Below are positions 44,483 to 54,064 of a stretch of 64,000 nt of DNA, one piece after another; within the stretch, counting starts at the first letter, position 1; every line of letters begins with the position of its first letter. The stretch is from the NCBI RefSeq assembly GCF_030519655.1, contig NZ_JAUMIT010000008.1:37341-101340 (forward strand), read 5' to 3'. The translations under genes and the position numbers were made by a program. Origin of the DNA: Wenyingzhuangia gilva (GTDB lineage: Bacteria; Bacteroidota; Bacteroidia; Flavobacteriales; Flavobacteriaceae). Below the pieces are notes generated by a model. The model was not told the DNA's origin. It did no database searches and worked only from the letters and a program-made list of their open reading frames with translations.

Positions 44483-46357
44483 ATGTGTGGTATTGCAATG
44501 GTGAGGTTGCTAAAACCTTTAGAGTATTATAAAGAAAAATATGGTACAGCTTTTTATGGTGTAAACAAGATGTACTTGCTAATGGAAAAGCAACACAACC
44601 GTGGACAAGACGGAGCTGGGTTTGCAAGCATTAAATTTAATGTGAATCCGGGAAGCAGATACATTAGCAGAATACGTTCTAACAAACAGCAACCTATTCA
44701 ACATATTTTTAAAAAAATAAACCAACGTATTAGTGAAACTGTAGAGGCAAATCCTGAAAAAAAGGATGATGTAGCCTGGTTAGAAGAAAATACGCCTTTT
44801 ATTGGTAATTTGTTTTTAGGTCACGCCAGATATGGAACTTTTGGAGGAAATTCTATAGAAAATGTACATCCATTCTTACGTCAAAGTAACTGGAGACATA
44901 AAAATTTAATTGTAGCAGGAAACTTTAACATGACCAACTCTAAACAATTGTTAGATGAGTTGATTGAGTTAGGACAACATCCTAAAGAAAGTACAGATAC
45001 GGTTACAGTAATGGAGAAAATAGGTCACTTTTTAGATGACCAAGTAGAATCTATTTACCAAGATATTAAAGAAGATTATACTAAAAAAGAAGCTTCCCCT
45101 GTGATTGCGGAGAAGGTAGACATCGTTAGAATTTTAAAAAGAGCTACTCGTAGTTTTGACGGTGGATATGCTTTGGCAGGGTTGTTAGGGCATGGAGATG
45201 CTTTTGTTATGAGAGATCCAGCAGGAATTCGTCCAGCTTTTTATTATAAAGATGATGAGGTTTTAGTGGTGGCATCAGAGAGGCCAGTAATTCAAACAGC
45301 TTTTAACCTAAAAATGGAAAAAGTTAAAGAGTTAGAGCCTGGTCATGCAATCATTGCTAAAAAGAACGGAAAAGTATCTGTAGAAAAGATATTAGAGCCT
45401 CTAGAGAAAAAGGCTTGTTCTTTTGAACGTATTTATTTCTCAAGAGGTGGTGATGCAGATATTTATCAAGAAAGAAAAGATTTAGGAGTTCGTGTATTTC
45501 CTCAAATAGTTGATAGTATTGATGGAGATATAGAAAACACGGTTTTTTCTTACATCCCTAACACGGCAGAAACATCCTATTATGGAATGTGCGAAGCTGC
45601 TGAGGATTTTTTAAATACTCAGAAAACAGAAAAGATATTAGCAGGAGGTAAAAATTTAAGCGCTAAACAGGTAAGCGATATTTTAGCGATTAGACCTCGT
45701 TTTGAAAAGTTAGCCATCAAAGATGCTAAATTAAGAACGTTTATTACTTCTGATGATAGTCGTGATGACTTGGTAGCTCACGTTTATGATGTGACTTACG
45801 GAGTGGTTAAAAAAGATGATAATATTGTAATTATTGATGATAGTATTGTCCGTGGAACAACTCTAAAAAAGAGTATCATTAAGATTTTAGATAGGACAGA
45901 ACCAAAGAAAATAGTAGTTGTTTCTTCTGCTCCTCAAATACGTTACCCTGATTGTTATGGTATTGATATGGCTAAATTAGGTGATTTTATTGCCTTTAGA
46001 GCTGCTATAGAGTTGTTGAAAGAAACTGGTCAATATCAAGTTGTAACAGATGTTTATAACAAGTGTATCAAACAACGTAGTACTCAAGATTCAGGAATTA
46101 AAAACTATGTAAAAGAAATTTATAAACCTTTTACTCCAGAGCAAATTTCTGCTAAAATTTCTGAAATGTTAAAAACATCCGAAATCAACGCAGAGGTTCA
46201 AATTATTTTCCAAAGAATTGAAGGTTTACATGCAGCATGTCCAAATCACAAAGGAGACTGGTATTTTACGGGTGATTATCCTACAGATGGTGGTAAACGT
46301 GTAGTAAACGAAGCTTTTATTAATTTTTACGAAGGAAATAATAGGAGAGCTTACTAA
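44483..46357 (+). CDS. purF: amidophosphoribosyltransferase, long form
   Basis: PurF moves the amide of glutamine to PRPP, the first step of purine synthesis. The Ntn catalytic cysteine is C2 (MCGIAMV), and the glutaminase part has EKQHNRGQDGAGFAS and LGHARYGTFG. The PRPP loop reads IVIIDDSIVRGTTLKKSI. At 624 residues it is about 130 longer than common PurF; extra sequence lies in the glutaminase half (about residues 60-110) and at the C-terminus (about 540-624). I recall a long form as normal in this phylum, sometimes beside a short PurF, so it may have a distinct role. Confidence 0.87.
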   Translation: MCGIAMVRLLKPLEYYKEKYGTAFYGVNKMYLLMEKQHNRGQDGAGFASIKFNVNPGSRYISRIRSNKQQPIQHIFKKINQRISETVEANPEKKDDVAWLEENTPFIGNLFLGHARYGTFGGNSIENVHPFLRQSNWRHKNLIVAGNFNMTNSKQLLDELIELGQHPKESTDTVTVMEKIGHFLDDQVESIYQDIKEDYTKKEASPVIAEKVDIVRILKRATRSFDGGYALAGLLGHGDAFVMRDPAGIRPAFYYKDDEVLVVASERPVIQTAFNLKMEKVKELEPGHAIIAKKNGKVSVEKILEPLEKKACSFERIYFSRGGDADIYQERKDLGVRVFPQIVDSIDGDIENTVFSYIPNTAETSYYGMCEAAEDFLNTQKTEKILAGGKNLSAKQVSDILAIRPRFEKLAIKDAKLRTFITSDDSRDDLVAHVYDVTYGVVKKDDNIVIIDDSIVRGTTLKKSIIKILDRTEPKKIVVVSSAPQIRYPDCYGIDMAKLGDFIAFRAAIELLKETGQYQVVTDVYNKCIKQRSTQDSGIKNYVKEIYKPFTPEQISAKISEMLKTSEINAEVQIIFQRIEGLHAACPNHKGDWYFTGDYPTDGGKRVVNEAFINFYEGNNRRAY

Positions 46358-46378
46358 AGAGATAAGTGATATAATATT

Positions 46379-46409
46379 AAAAGCCGATGTTTTAAACATC
46401 GGCTTTTTT
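46379..46409 (+). terminator. terminator after purF
   Basis: AAAAGCCGATGTTT pairs with AAACATCGGCTTTT around a one-base centre, with T run. Confidence 0.9.
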
Positions 46410-46433
46410 GTTTTGAATCCATCATAATAAAAA

Positions 46434-46465
46434 AATAGCCGTTTCAAATATTTGAAATGGCTATT
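46434..46465 (-). terminator. terminator after ppc
   Basis: AATAGCC...GGCTATT and TTTCAAA/TTTGAAA form a 15-pair stem with one mismatch; seven T follow on the minus strand. Confidence 0.85.
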
Positions 46466-46474
46466 ATACTTGTA

Positions 46475-49069
46475 CTAAGCAGAGTTTCTACTTGCATTGG
46501 TGTTACCAAATAAAGATCTAGTAACAATTTTCTCAAATGTTTCCAATCGTTTTTGATCAGGATTTGCACCAGGTTTGTTCATTAACTGAACTTCTCTTAA
46601 CGCGTATTGTTGAATGGTTAAAAGAGGTAATACAATAGAATCACGGACAGCTATAGAAGCTTTTCCGTCAGGGAAGTTTTGCATCAATTCTTTGTGACCT
46701 GCTAATTCTAACAACAATTCTTTAGTCAATAAATATTCATCGTGAATAATGTTCCAGAAAGCTCCAAACTCTTCGTCTTTAGCCATGTAATTGGTTAAAG
46801 CAAAATTTGATTTTTCCATAGACATTACACTATTTTCTAACAATGTTTTAAAGAAGTTAGAGTTATTGTAAAGGTCTTGGATTTTGTCAAATTCTCCTGC
46901 ATCTTTATATTTCTTAAAAGCAGTTCCTACCCCAAAGAATCCAGGTACGTTTTGTTTTAATTGTGACCAAGATCCTACGAAAGGAATCGCTCTTAAATCG
47001 CTAAAGTTTAAAGAGTCAGATTTTGCACGTTTTGATGGACGCGATCCAATATTTGCTTTACCGTAATATTTTAACGTGCTCATTCTTTCTAAATAAGGAA
47101 TGAACATTTCATGGTTTTTAAAGTCAGAATAAGCTTTAAAACTTAATCCAGCTAAATCTTCCATTAACTCCTTTTGTTCATCTGTTAAAGATGCATTCAT
47201 AGGATCGTTAAAAATTCTGTTGGTGATTCCAGCACCTAATAATTGTTCAATATTGTATTGTGAAGAATCTAAGTTACCAAAGTTAGAACTAATGGTTTGT
47301 CCTTGAATGGTCAACTGAATTTCTTTATGCTCAATGTTCTCTCCTAAAGAAGCATAGAATTTAGAAGTTTTTCCTCCTCCACGAGCAGGTGGTCCTCCAC
47401 GTCCGTCAAAGAATATTACTTTAATTCCGAATTCACGAGATACTTTTGATAATTCTTCTTTTGCTTTATAGATTCCCCAGTTGGCCATTAAATAACCACC
47501 ATCTTTAGTACCATCAGAAAAACCTAACATTATGTTTTGCTTGTTGTCTCTACTTGCTACATGGGCACGATATTCTGGAATAGAATACAATTGTCTCATT
47601 ACTTGAGGAGCAATTTGTAAATCATCTACAGTTTCAAACAACGGAGCAACATCTACCTTTAAACCTTCGTCAAATCCAGAAATGTTTAACATGGCAAAAG
47701 TTTCCATCACATTTAAAGCTGTTTGGTTGTTACTAATAATGTATCTATTGGCACCTCTTTCTCCGTTTTCTTTTTGAATAGTTCCAATAGCTCTCATAGA
47801 ACCTAAAGTTCTAACCACCATTTCTTCAGAGAATTGATCAGGGTCTATATCACCTTTAACTTTAGCTAAAACTTGAATTTGTTCATCAGGAGATAATTCT
47901 AAATAATTACTTGGGAAGATAGTGTTTCCTTTTTCTTGTAATTCTTTTACAATACCGGTGAATACATCGTGGTGTACACGGCTATCTTGACGAATATCCA
48001 TGGTGGCAAAATGGAAACCAAATATTTTTACTTTGTTAATAAAAGTATCTACTTCATCAACAAATAAATTACTGTGCTCTTCTTTTAAGGTAGCTTTGAT
48101 AGAGGTCATTTTGCTTAATAACGACTGTACGGAAATTCTGATTGGGGAATTTTCTGTAATACAGCTATCGTATAAGGCAGACTCTATTTCGTTCATAATT
48201 TCATAAACACCAGGAAAGGTAAGTCTACGTTTTAGTTGACGAACATCTCTAAAGTAATTTTTTAAGATGGTTTGTCTTAATTTTCTGGCAACTCTTAAAG
48301 TGGTTTCAGTGGTTACAAATGGGTTTCCATCTCTATCACCACATGGCCAAAATCCTAAGTTAATAATTTCGTTTTTGATGTCTTCACCATCAAATAAATT
48401 ATAGTGGATGTAGTCGTAAATTCTACTAATAGAATGATAGAACACGTTTTCTAAATACCAGATTAAACTAATAGCTTCGTCATAAGGCGTTGGTTTTTTA
48501 TCTGCAAAGAAAGTAGTTCTTCCTAATTGAGCCAGTAACTTTTTAATTAAGCTTAAATCGTCGTTTTTAATAGCCTCTTGCAAGTCTGTTAAAATGGTTA
48601 AAACAGTCCCTGGGTAAAACTGCGTAGGGTGTGCTGTTAGTACTAATCTGGTTTTAAACTCCTCCAAGTAATGTTTAAGTTCATTTCTAACTCTTTTAGC
48701 ACTTGCTTCTTCTTTAATATTTCTTAAAGTACCTACTCCAGCCATGTTATTCACGATTGGGAAAGCAGCATCTTCTATAGCATCGAATAATACAACTTGA
48801 CGTTCTATATATTGAATAAACCTGAAAAGGAAAGTAATTTTGTCTTCTTCTGTGGAATCAGATTTGTATTTAGTAAAGAACTCATCTACAATCTCTGTGG
48901 GAGTTTTTCCGTTTTTAAAACCTTCTATACAGCTCTCATTAAATAAAGGTAACAATGTTCCTGTTTTTTCTACACTGTCAAAGGGTAAAGTAGCAAAAAC
49001 ACTATTGTAAACCTGATATTTAGCAAGAACGCTATCGTTGAATCTTGATAATTTGGTTTGTTTAGACAT
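46475..49069 (-). CDS. ppc: phosphoenolpyruvate carboxylase
   Basis: PEPC adds bicarbonate to PEP to make oxaloacetate and so refills the TCA cycle. The 864-residue protein carries the catalytic histidine in LTAHPTQF (about residues 144-151), the GFWPCGDRDGNPFVT block, FSDGTKDGGYL and the glycine-rich FFDGRGGPPARGGG. The C-terminus reads TNASRNSA where most PEPCs end in RNTG; the change is close and should not abolish activity, but it is worth noting. It is monocistronic between two terminator-like boundaries. Confidence 0.95.
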   Translation of the reverse strand: MSKQTKLSRFNDSVLAKYQVYNSVFATLPFDSVEKTGTLLPLFNESCIEGFKNGKTPTEIVDEFFTKYKSDSTEEDKITFLFRFIQYIERQVVLFDAIEDAAFPIVNNMAGVGTLRNIKEEASAKRVRNELKHYLEEFKTRLVLTAHPTQFYPGTVLTILTDLQEAIKNDDLSLIKKLLAQLGRTTFFADKKPTPYDEAISLIWYLENVFYHSISRIYDYIHYNLFDGEDIKNEIINLGFWPCGDRDGNPFVTTETTLRVARKLRQTILKNYFRDVRQLKRRLTFPGVYEIMNEIESALYDSCITENSPIRISVQSLLSKMTSIKATLKEEHSNLFVDEVDTFINKVKIFGFHFATMDIRQDSRVHHDVFTGIVKELQEKGNTIFPSNYLELSPDEQIQVLAKVKGDIDPDQFSEEMVVRTLGSMRAIGTIQKENGERGANRYIISNNQTALNVMETFAMLNISGFDEGLKVDVAPLFETVDDLQIAPQVMRQLYSIPEYRAHVASRDNKQNIMLGFSDGTKDGGYLMANWGIYKAKEELSKVSREFGIKVIFFDGRGGPPARGGGKTSKFYASLGENIEHKEIQLTIQGQTISSNFGNLDSSQYNIEQLLGAGITNRIFNDPMNASLTDEQKELMEDLAGLSFKAYSDFKNHEMFIPYLERMSTLKYYGKANIGSRPSKRAKSDSLNFSDLRAIPFVGSWSQLKQNVPGFFGVGTAFKKYKDAGEFDKIQDLYNNSNFFKTLLENSVMSMEKSNFALTNYMAKDEEFGAFWNIIHDEYLLTKELLLELAGHKELMQNFPDGKASIAVRDSIVLPLLTIQQYALREVQLMNKPGANPDQKRLETFEKIVTRSLFGNTNASRNSA

Positions 49070-49188
49070 GTGATATTAAATTTGTTTCAGGAAAGATACG
49101 ACATGGCTAAGTATTGAAAAAAAAAATAGCCAAAAAAATACAGTTTTTAAACAAAAAGTTAGAAGATTAACAGGAGTTTCCCTTGATA

Positions 49189-50487
49189 TTATAAGGAAAT
49201 ATATACTAAATTCTCCTTTTCGACGTTGCTAGTTAACATTCTGTCTGCCCTATGACCTATAACCCATATAATTTGTTGTTGACTGTTACAAAGCAGCCAA
49301 GTACTTTCTTTATCTCTTAATGAAAATTTTTCGTCTTTAAAATATTTGCTTATTTTTTTCTTTCCTCTCATTCCAGTAGGATAAAAATAATCTCCCTCTT
49401 TCCATTTTCTAATCATTAAAGGAAAGGTTATGTTTTCCATGTTCAAAGCAATACAGTCTTTAGAAATTTCTTTGCTTGCAAAAGAAAAATTTAAAGAAAT
49501 AGGCAGGTGATGAATGTCTTGCATGTGTTCTATTTTGTAGATTTCATCAGTGTTATTTGTTTCGGTGTTTAAGGATAAAATTAAACTGTCTCTATTGTTT
49601 AAAAGGGTATGAGTGTCAGAGTGAATTTGTTTACCTGTTTGCGTATCAATCAGTTTTGTAATTTCCTGAGTAGCACTAAAACCATAGGGTTTAAAAAGTT
49701 CATAAATTTCAAAATCAGAAAGGTTTTTAAGAATCTTTTTATCTATCACAAAATCATCTCCTTCGGGAGTAAAAATCTCTCTTTGAAGAGCTGTTATTTT
49801 TTGTTTGATGAAATTTTTATTTTCATGAATTTTTAACACCGTGTTTAAAAAATTTTCTTCAAAATTAGGATGTAGTTTATATAGTTCAGGGGTAATATTA
49901 TGTCTGATTTTATTTCTAATATATTTGGTTTCGGCATTGCTTTGATCTTCTCTCCATTTGATGTTAAATGCAGATGCATAAGATTCAATATCTTTTCTAG
50001 AAACAATTAACAAAGGTCTAACAATATTGTTGTTGATAGGAGGAATACTTGCCAATCCATCTAATCCAGTTCCTCTAGAGAGGTTGATGAAGAAAGTCTC
50101 CATCACATCGTTTAAGTGATGGGCTGTTAAAATATAATCATACTCGTATTCTGTGTATAATTTCTGAAACCAATCGTATCTTAATTCACGAGCTCCAATT
50201 TGAATATTTACTTTGTTTTGCTTGCAATAATCTTTGGTTAAAAATTGAACGCTATGAAATTGACAATTAAATTCTTTGGCAATTTTTTCTACAAACTGTT
50301 CATCTAAATCACTTTCTAATCCTCTAAGTTGAAAATTACAATGAGCAATTCCAATGTCAAATTTTAAGCTGAAAAATGCGTGAGCTAAAACCACGCTGTC
50401 AATTCCTCCTGAAACCGTAAGTAATAATTTTTTTCCTTTTAAAAAAGGGAAGTTTTTTTCAAGGTGTTTTTCTAGTTTTTGTAGCAC
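49189..50487 (-). CDS. tilS: tRNA(Ile)-lysidine synthase TilS
   Basis: TilS changes C34 of tRNA(Ile2) to lysidine so that it reads AUA. The PP-loop SGGIDS is at residues 26-31, and FQLRGLESDLDEQFV, TAHHLNDVMETFFINLSRGTGLDGL follow. The C-terminal TilS domain (about 360-432) has RKWKEGDYFYPTGMRGKKKISKYF. Length 432 is normal. It lies 29 bases downstream of pabB and probably shares its mRNA. Confidence 0.95.
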   Translation of the reverse strand: MLQKLEKHLEKNFPFLKGKKLLLTVSGGIDSVVLAHAFFSLKFDIGIAHCNFQLRGLESDLDEQFVEKIAKEFNCQFHSVQFLTKDYCKQNKVNIQIGARELRYDWFQKLYTEYEYDYILTAHHLNDVMETFFINLSRGTGLDGLASIPPINNNIVRPLLIVSRKDIESYASAFNIKWREDQSNAETKYIRNKIRHNITPELYKLHPNFEENFLNTVLKIHENKNFIKQKITALQREIFTPEGDDFVIDKKILKNLSDFEIYELFKPYGFSATQEITKLIDTQTGKQIHSDTHTLLNNRDSLILSLNTETNNTDEIYKIEHMQDIHHLPISLNFSFASKEISKDCIALNMENITFPLMIRKWKEGDYFYPTGMRGKKKISKYFKDEKFSLRDKESTWLLCNSQQQIIWVIGHRADRMLTSNVEKENLVYISL

Positions 50488-50516
50488 AGCATTGTTTTTG
50501 TTAAAAATAAGAATTC

Positions 50517-51800
50517 TTATTTAGTTAACACCTCTCGCATGGCTTTTGCTTTTAACAAACATTCCTCGTATTCCTGTTTTGGATTTGCTTTGGCTGTAAT
50601 AGCACTTCCTACAGAAAAAGAAACATATTTTTTTGTTTGATTGTACACAATACTTCTGATCACTACATTAAAATCAAAATCTTGTTCGGGGGTAAAATAA
50701 CCTACAGCACCAGAGTAGATTCCTCTTTTGCTTGCTTCTAAATCTTCAATAAATTTCATGGCTGCAATTTTTGGAGCTCCGGTCATACTTCCCATAGGGT
50801 AACAAGATTTAATAGCATCTACTACATGAATATTCGGTTTTATTTTACAAGTAATGGTGGAAATCATTTGATGTACTTGTTTAAAAGTATAAATCTTACA
50901 AAGTTCACTTACTTTAACAGTTCCTTTTTGAGCGATGTGAGATAAATCATTCCTAACCAAATCTACAATCATAATGTTCTCTGCAATTTCTTTGGTATTG
51001 TTTTTTAACAATTCAATTTGAGAGGCATCTTTTTCGGGTAACGTTCTTCTTCTAGCGGTTCCTTTAATAGGTTCAGAAACTAAAGTATCTCCTTTTTTTT
51101 GTAAAAATCTTTCAGGAGAAGCAGATAGCAAAAACAAATCGTCCAGTTTTAAAAAAGTAGCAAAAGGAGCTTGAGAAATGGCATTTAAATCTAAGTAGGT
51201 ATTCACTGCATGAATAGTAGCGTTTTGGGCATAAAATTCCTGACAAAAATTCAATTCATATACCTCTCCTTTGTGGATTTTATTCAATGCTTTATCAACT
51301 TGTTTGAGATAAGTTTTTTTATCAATTCTGTGTTGAATGTCAAGAGATGTTTTTGTTGTTTCTTCTTTTTTAGATGTTAAAATAGCGTTCCAATCTTTTT
51401 CAATGTCATCAACCAAATCTTCAGGATATCTAAACAGCACTCCATCTTTTTGGACTTCAATCAGTTTTTTAGGTTGAAAAAAATAGAGATCAGGAAAACC
51501 TGTTTCATCAATGTTGTGAGAACTTAATTTTTCTACATCATTCTTTAAATCATATCCTAGATAACCAAAAGCATAATCTTGAATTTTATCAATATAAAAT
51601 TTTAATTGTTCAAAAGCATTTTGGTAATCAGTGGTAATAAAACTAATTTGGTCAATAGCTAAAAAACCTTCAATATTGGTCTTGTTATTGCTGTTAGAAT
51701 CTAACCAAGCAACTGTATTGTATTGTGCTCCCCAAATTAAAAGTTTATCTTTTATTTTAGAGACGTTATCAACCTTAAAAAGCTTTTGTATGCGTTGCAT
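50517..51800 (-). CDS. pabB: aminodeoxychorismate synthase component I (PabB)
   Basis: PabB turns chorismate into aminodeoxychorismate for folate, with ammonia from a separate glutaminase. The chorismate-binding domain is clear: KGEVYELNFCQEFYA, PERFLQKKG, EPIKGTARRR, IMIVDLVRNDLSH, GSMTGAPKIAAM and GIYSGAVGYF. I prefer PabB over anthranilate synthase because it stands away from trp genes. A longer frame opens with TTG at 51839, but the -7 box TAAATTTG (51819-51826) lies inside it, so the ATG at 51800 (427 residues) should be the start. Confidence 0.88.
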   Translation of the reverse strand: MQRIQKLFKVDNVSKIKDKLLIWGAQYNTVAWLDSNSNNKTNIEGFLAIDQISFITTDYQNAFEQLKFYIDKIQDYAFGYLGYDLKNDVEKLSSHNIDETGFPDLYFFQPKKLIEVQKDGVLFRYPEDLVDDIEKDWNAILTSKKEETTKTSLDIQHRIDKKTYLKQVDKALNKIHKGEVYELNFCQEFYAQNATIHAVNTYLDLNAISQAPFATFLKLDDLFLLSASPERFLQKKGDTLVSEPIKGTARRRTLPEKDASQIELLKNNTKEIAENIMIVDLVRNDLSHIAQKGTVKVSELCKIYTFKQVHQMISTITCKIKPNIHVVDAIKSCYPMGSMTGAPKIAAMKFIEDLEASKRGIYSGAVGYFTPEQDFDFNVVIRSIVYNQTKKYVSFSVGSAITAKANPKQEYEECLLKAKAMREVLTK

Positions 51801-51818
51801 AGGTGTGAATTGAATTTG

Positions 51819-51826
51819 CAAATTTA
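51819..51826 (-). promoter_or_regulatory. -7 box of pabB
   Basis: TAAATTTG on the minus strand, exact TAnnTTTG match, 18 bases before the ATG at 51800. Confidence 0.55.
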
Positions 51827-51915
51827 ATAATCTTACCAAAGTATAAAGGGTTAATGTGTAAGAAGTGTAATTTTTAATAGATTTATAGACAGAAAAGAAA
51901 AAGATTGGATAGCCT

Positions 51916-52641
51916 ATGTGTACAGTAACCTATGTTCCTAGCAAAAAAGGATTCGTTTTTACCTCAAACAGAGATGAGCAAAAGTGTAGAAAAACCATTG
52001 CTCCAGATAGTTATGTTGAAGAGGGGGTTAATTCATATTACCCCAAAGATGAGGTAGCAGGCGGAACCTGGATTGGAGTTGCAGAACACAAGAGATTGGT
52101 TTGTTTGTTAAATGGTGGTTTTGTGTATCATGATCCTACCATAAAGTTTCCAAAAAGTAGAGGGGTGGTGGTAAAATCTATCTTAACCGCTAAAAATTTA
52201 TTAAATATTTTAAATACTATTGATTTAAATGGAGTAGCTCCTTTTACTTTAATAGTGGTGGATTGGAATGATGATGATAAAATTTACGAATTGGTTTGGT
52301 GTAGAGAGAAGAAAAATATTACTGAGTTAAATACAACGCAGCCCTATATTTGGTCATCGTCTACATTATATACAGAAGAAGTTAAAATTCAACGAGAGGA
52401 ATGGTTTAAAGATAATTTGCTTTCTTCATCAGCAGATATCAAACAAAAAGTTTTAAGATTTCATCAAAATGAAAATTTAGGAAATAAAGAGATTGCTCCT
52501 AAAATGAAACGAAATGTGGTAGAAACGGTTAGCACAACCATGGTTGTTAAAGAAAATGATTTTTTATCAATGGAATATCATGATTATATTAAGGAAGAAG
52601 TTTTACAATATGATAATTTGTTTAGTTCTGTAAAAGCTTAG
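51916..52641 (+). CDS. NRDE/TANGO2-family protein
   Basis: The family signature NRDE is at residues 18-21, behind the N-terminal MCTVTYVP with C2 placed to act as an Ntn-type nucleophile after Met removal. GGTWIGV and LLNGGF are also typical. In animals TANGO2 has been linked to heme or acyl-lipid handling; bacterial roles are unknown. It is four bases before the DUF6695 gene, so both are co-transcribed. Confidence 0.88.
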   Translation: MCTVTYVPSKKGFVFTSNRDEQKCRKTIAPDSYVEEGVNSYYPKDEVAGGTWIGVAEHKRLVCLLNGGFVYHDPTIKFPKSRGVVVKSILTAKNLLNILNTIDLNGVAPFTLIVVDWNDDDKIYELVWCREKKNITELNTTQPYIWSSSTLYTEEVKIQREEWFKDNLLSSSADIKQKVLRFHQNENLGNKEIAPKMKRNVVETVSTTMVVKENDFLSMEYHDYIKEEVLQYDNLFSSVKA

Positions 52642-52645
52642 TTTT

Positions 52646-53641
52646 ATGAAGTATGATGGTGTAATAGTGGTGTTGTCTTATCCGGATACGGTCGTTCGTC
52701 CAGCACATTCTGAATTTTCAAGCAAAGTTTGGCCAAAATTAGGAATTGGAAGCGAAAATGCTATTCAGGCAGGTCATGCAGCCATGTTGTTGATTGATAA
52801 AAAAACAAATAATGTTAATTATTTCGATTTTGGTAGATATATTACTTCCTATGGAAATGGACGTGTAAGAAGTAAAGAAACAGATCCTGAATTGGCTGTT
52901 CCTTTTACGGCTAAATTTAAAGATGACGTTTTGGTGAATTTAAATGAAATGCTACTTTGGTTAGATGCAAATCCTGAAAAAACACATGGTGATGGAAGAT
53001 TGGTGGCGAGTGTAAATGCTGAAATTGACTATACAAAGGCCATAGATTTTGTGAATTATTTAATTGCTCAAAAAGAAATTCCATACGGAGCATTTGTAAA
53101 AAGTGGAAGTAATTGTGCAAGATTTATTACGGATACCATTTTAAATTCATCTGGAAATACAGCTATAGTTTTAAAGTTAAAAACATCAAATTTACTAACC
53201 CCAAGTCCTATAGGAAATGTAATTAAAGGGACTACAGAAGATGATATTTATGTGGTTGAAAATCAGGAAATACAGCATTATACAAATAGGTCTGTAATTA
53301 AAGAGTATGGAGCGTGTTTTTTAAAAAAGTTTGATAGAGAGTTGAATTTAATAGGAACAGAATTACCAAACAAAGCGCTTTTTAATTTAGAAAACGCCAC
53401 CTGGTTAGGAGGAATTGGTAGTGGAGCTTGGTTTAAAATTGAAGCCAAAGAAGATGTAAACCTATATAGAATTTCAAGACATACTGTGAAAGGGGAAAAA
53501 GACTTTGAAGGTGTTTTTAAAATCAAAGATTTTAGTTTTGATATTGAGGAGTCTTATGAGTTTGTGCATCCTACAAATTGCATGGAGGTTTATATAGAAC
53601 AGAATAGTAAAGAATTTATCTTGTCTAAAGTTAGTTCATAA
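52646..53641 (+). CDS. DUF6695 protein, probable circularly permuted papain-like fold
   Basis: I recall this family as DUF6695. Residues 37-50 read ENAIQAGHAAMLLI with H44, and residues 153-163 read SGSNCARFITD with C157. A histidine strand followed later by a cysteine at a helix start is the order seen in permuted NlpC/P60-like enzymes (YiiX, DUF4105). This suggests a cysteine hydrolase or lipid acyl-transfer enzyme. The C-terminal third (about 260-331) is beta-rich. No signal peptide. It follows the NRDE gene and its last 11 bases overlap apaG on the other strand. Confidence 0.75.
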   Translation: MKYDGVIVVLSYPDTVVRPAHSEFSSKVWPKLGIGSENAIQAGHAAMLLIDKKTNNVNYFDFGRYITSYGNGRVRSKETDPELAVPFTAKFKDDVLVNLNEMLLWLDANPEKTHGDGRLVASVNAEIDYTKAIDFVNYLIAQKEIPYGAFVKSGSNCARFITDTILNSSGNTAIVLKLKTSNLLTPSPIGNVIKGTTEDDIYVVENQEIQHYTNRSVIKEYGACFLKKFDRELNLIGTELPNKALFNLENATWLGGIGSGAWFKIEAKEDVNLYRISRHTVKGEKDFEGVFKIKDFSFDIEESYEFVHPTNCMEVYIEQNSKEFILSKVSS

Positions 53642-54017
53642 TAGATTTTGTTTGCAATTGAAAGGAGGGAACCGTTACTCTAAATGTTTTCTTTTCGTCA
53701 AGGTTTAGCATGGTATAATAACCTTTCATAGAACCACAGTTAGAAAGTAAAATGCAGTGAGATTTATAAGCGTGTTTTTCTCCAGATTTAAGAATAGGTT
53801 GTATTCCAACAACGCCATCTCCCTCAACAATTTCTGTATGATTTAAAGAATCATATATTTCCCAATGTCTAGAAAACAATTGAACAGTGTGTGGAGATAA
53901 ATTTTCAATACTAATATAATAGTCATATAAATAGTGTTTTTGTTGGTTGCGCTCCTGCACACCGCAAAAAACAGTATTTACTGATATTTTTATTCCTTGA
54001 GTAGTTGCCTCAGTCAT
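53631..54017 (-). CDS. apaG: ApaG-domain protein
   Basis: The 128-residue protein is a fibronectin-like beta sandwich with the ApaG marks YDYYISIENLSPHTVQLFSRHWEI, EIVEGDGVVGIQPILKSGEKHAYKS and GSMKGYYTM. ApaG was named for a cobalt/magnesium phenotype, but its molecular role is not settled. Its stop overlaps the end of the DUF6695 gene by 11 bases. Confidence 0.92.
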   Translation of the reverse strand: MTEATTQGIKISVNTVFCGVQERNQQKHYLYDYYISIENLSPHTVQLFSRHWEIYDSLNHTEIVEGDGVVGIQPILKSGEKHAYKSHCILLSNCGSMKGYYTMLNLDEKKTFRVTVPSFQLQTKSIMN

Positions 54018-54064
54018 TTTAGTATTGTTTGTTTAAATATAAATAAGAAATCTTAAGAAAACAA

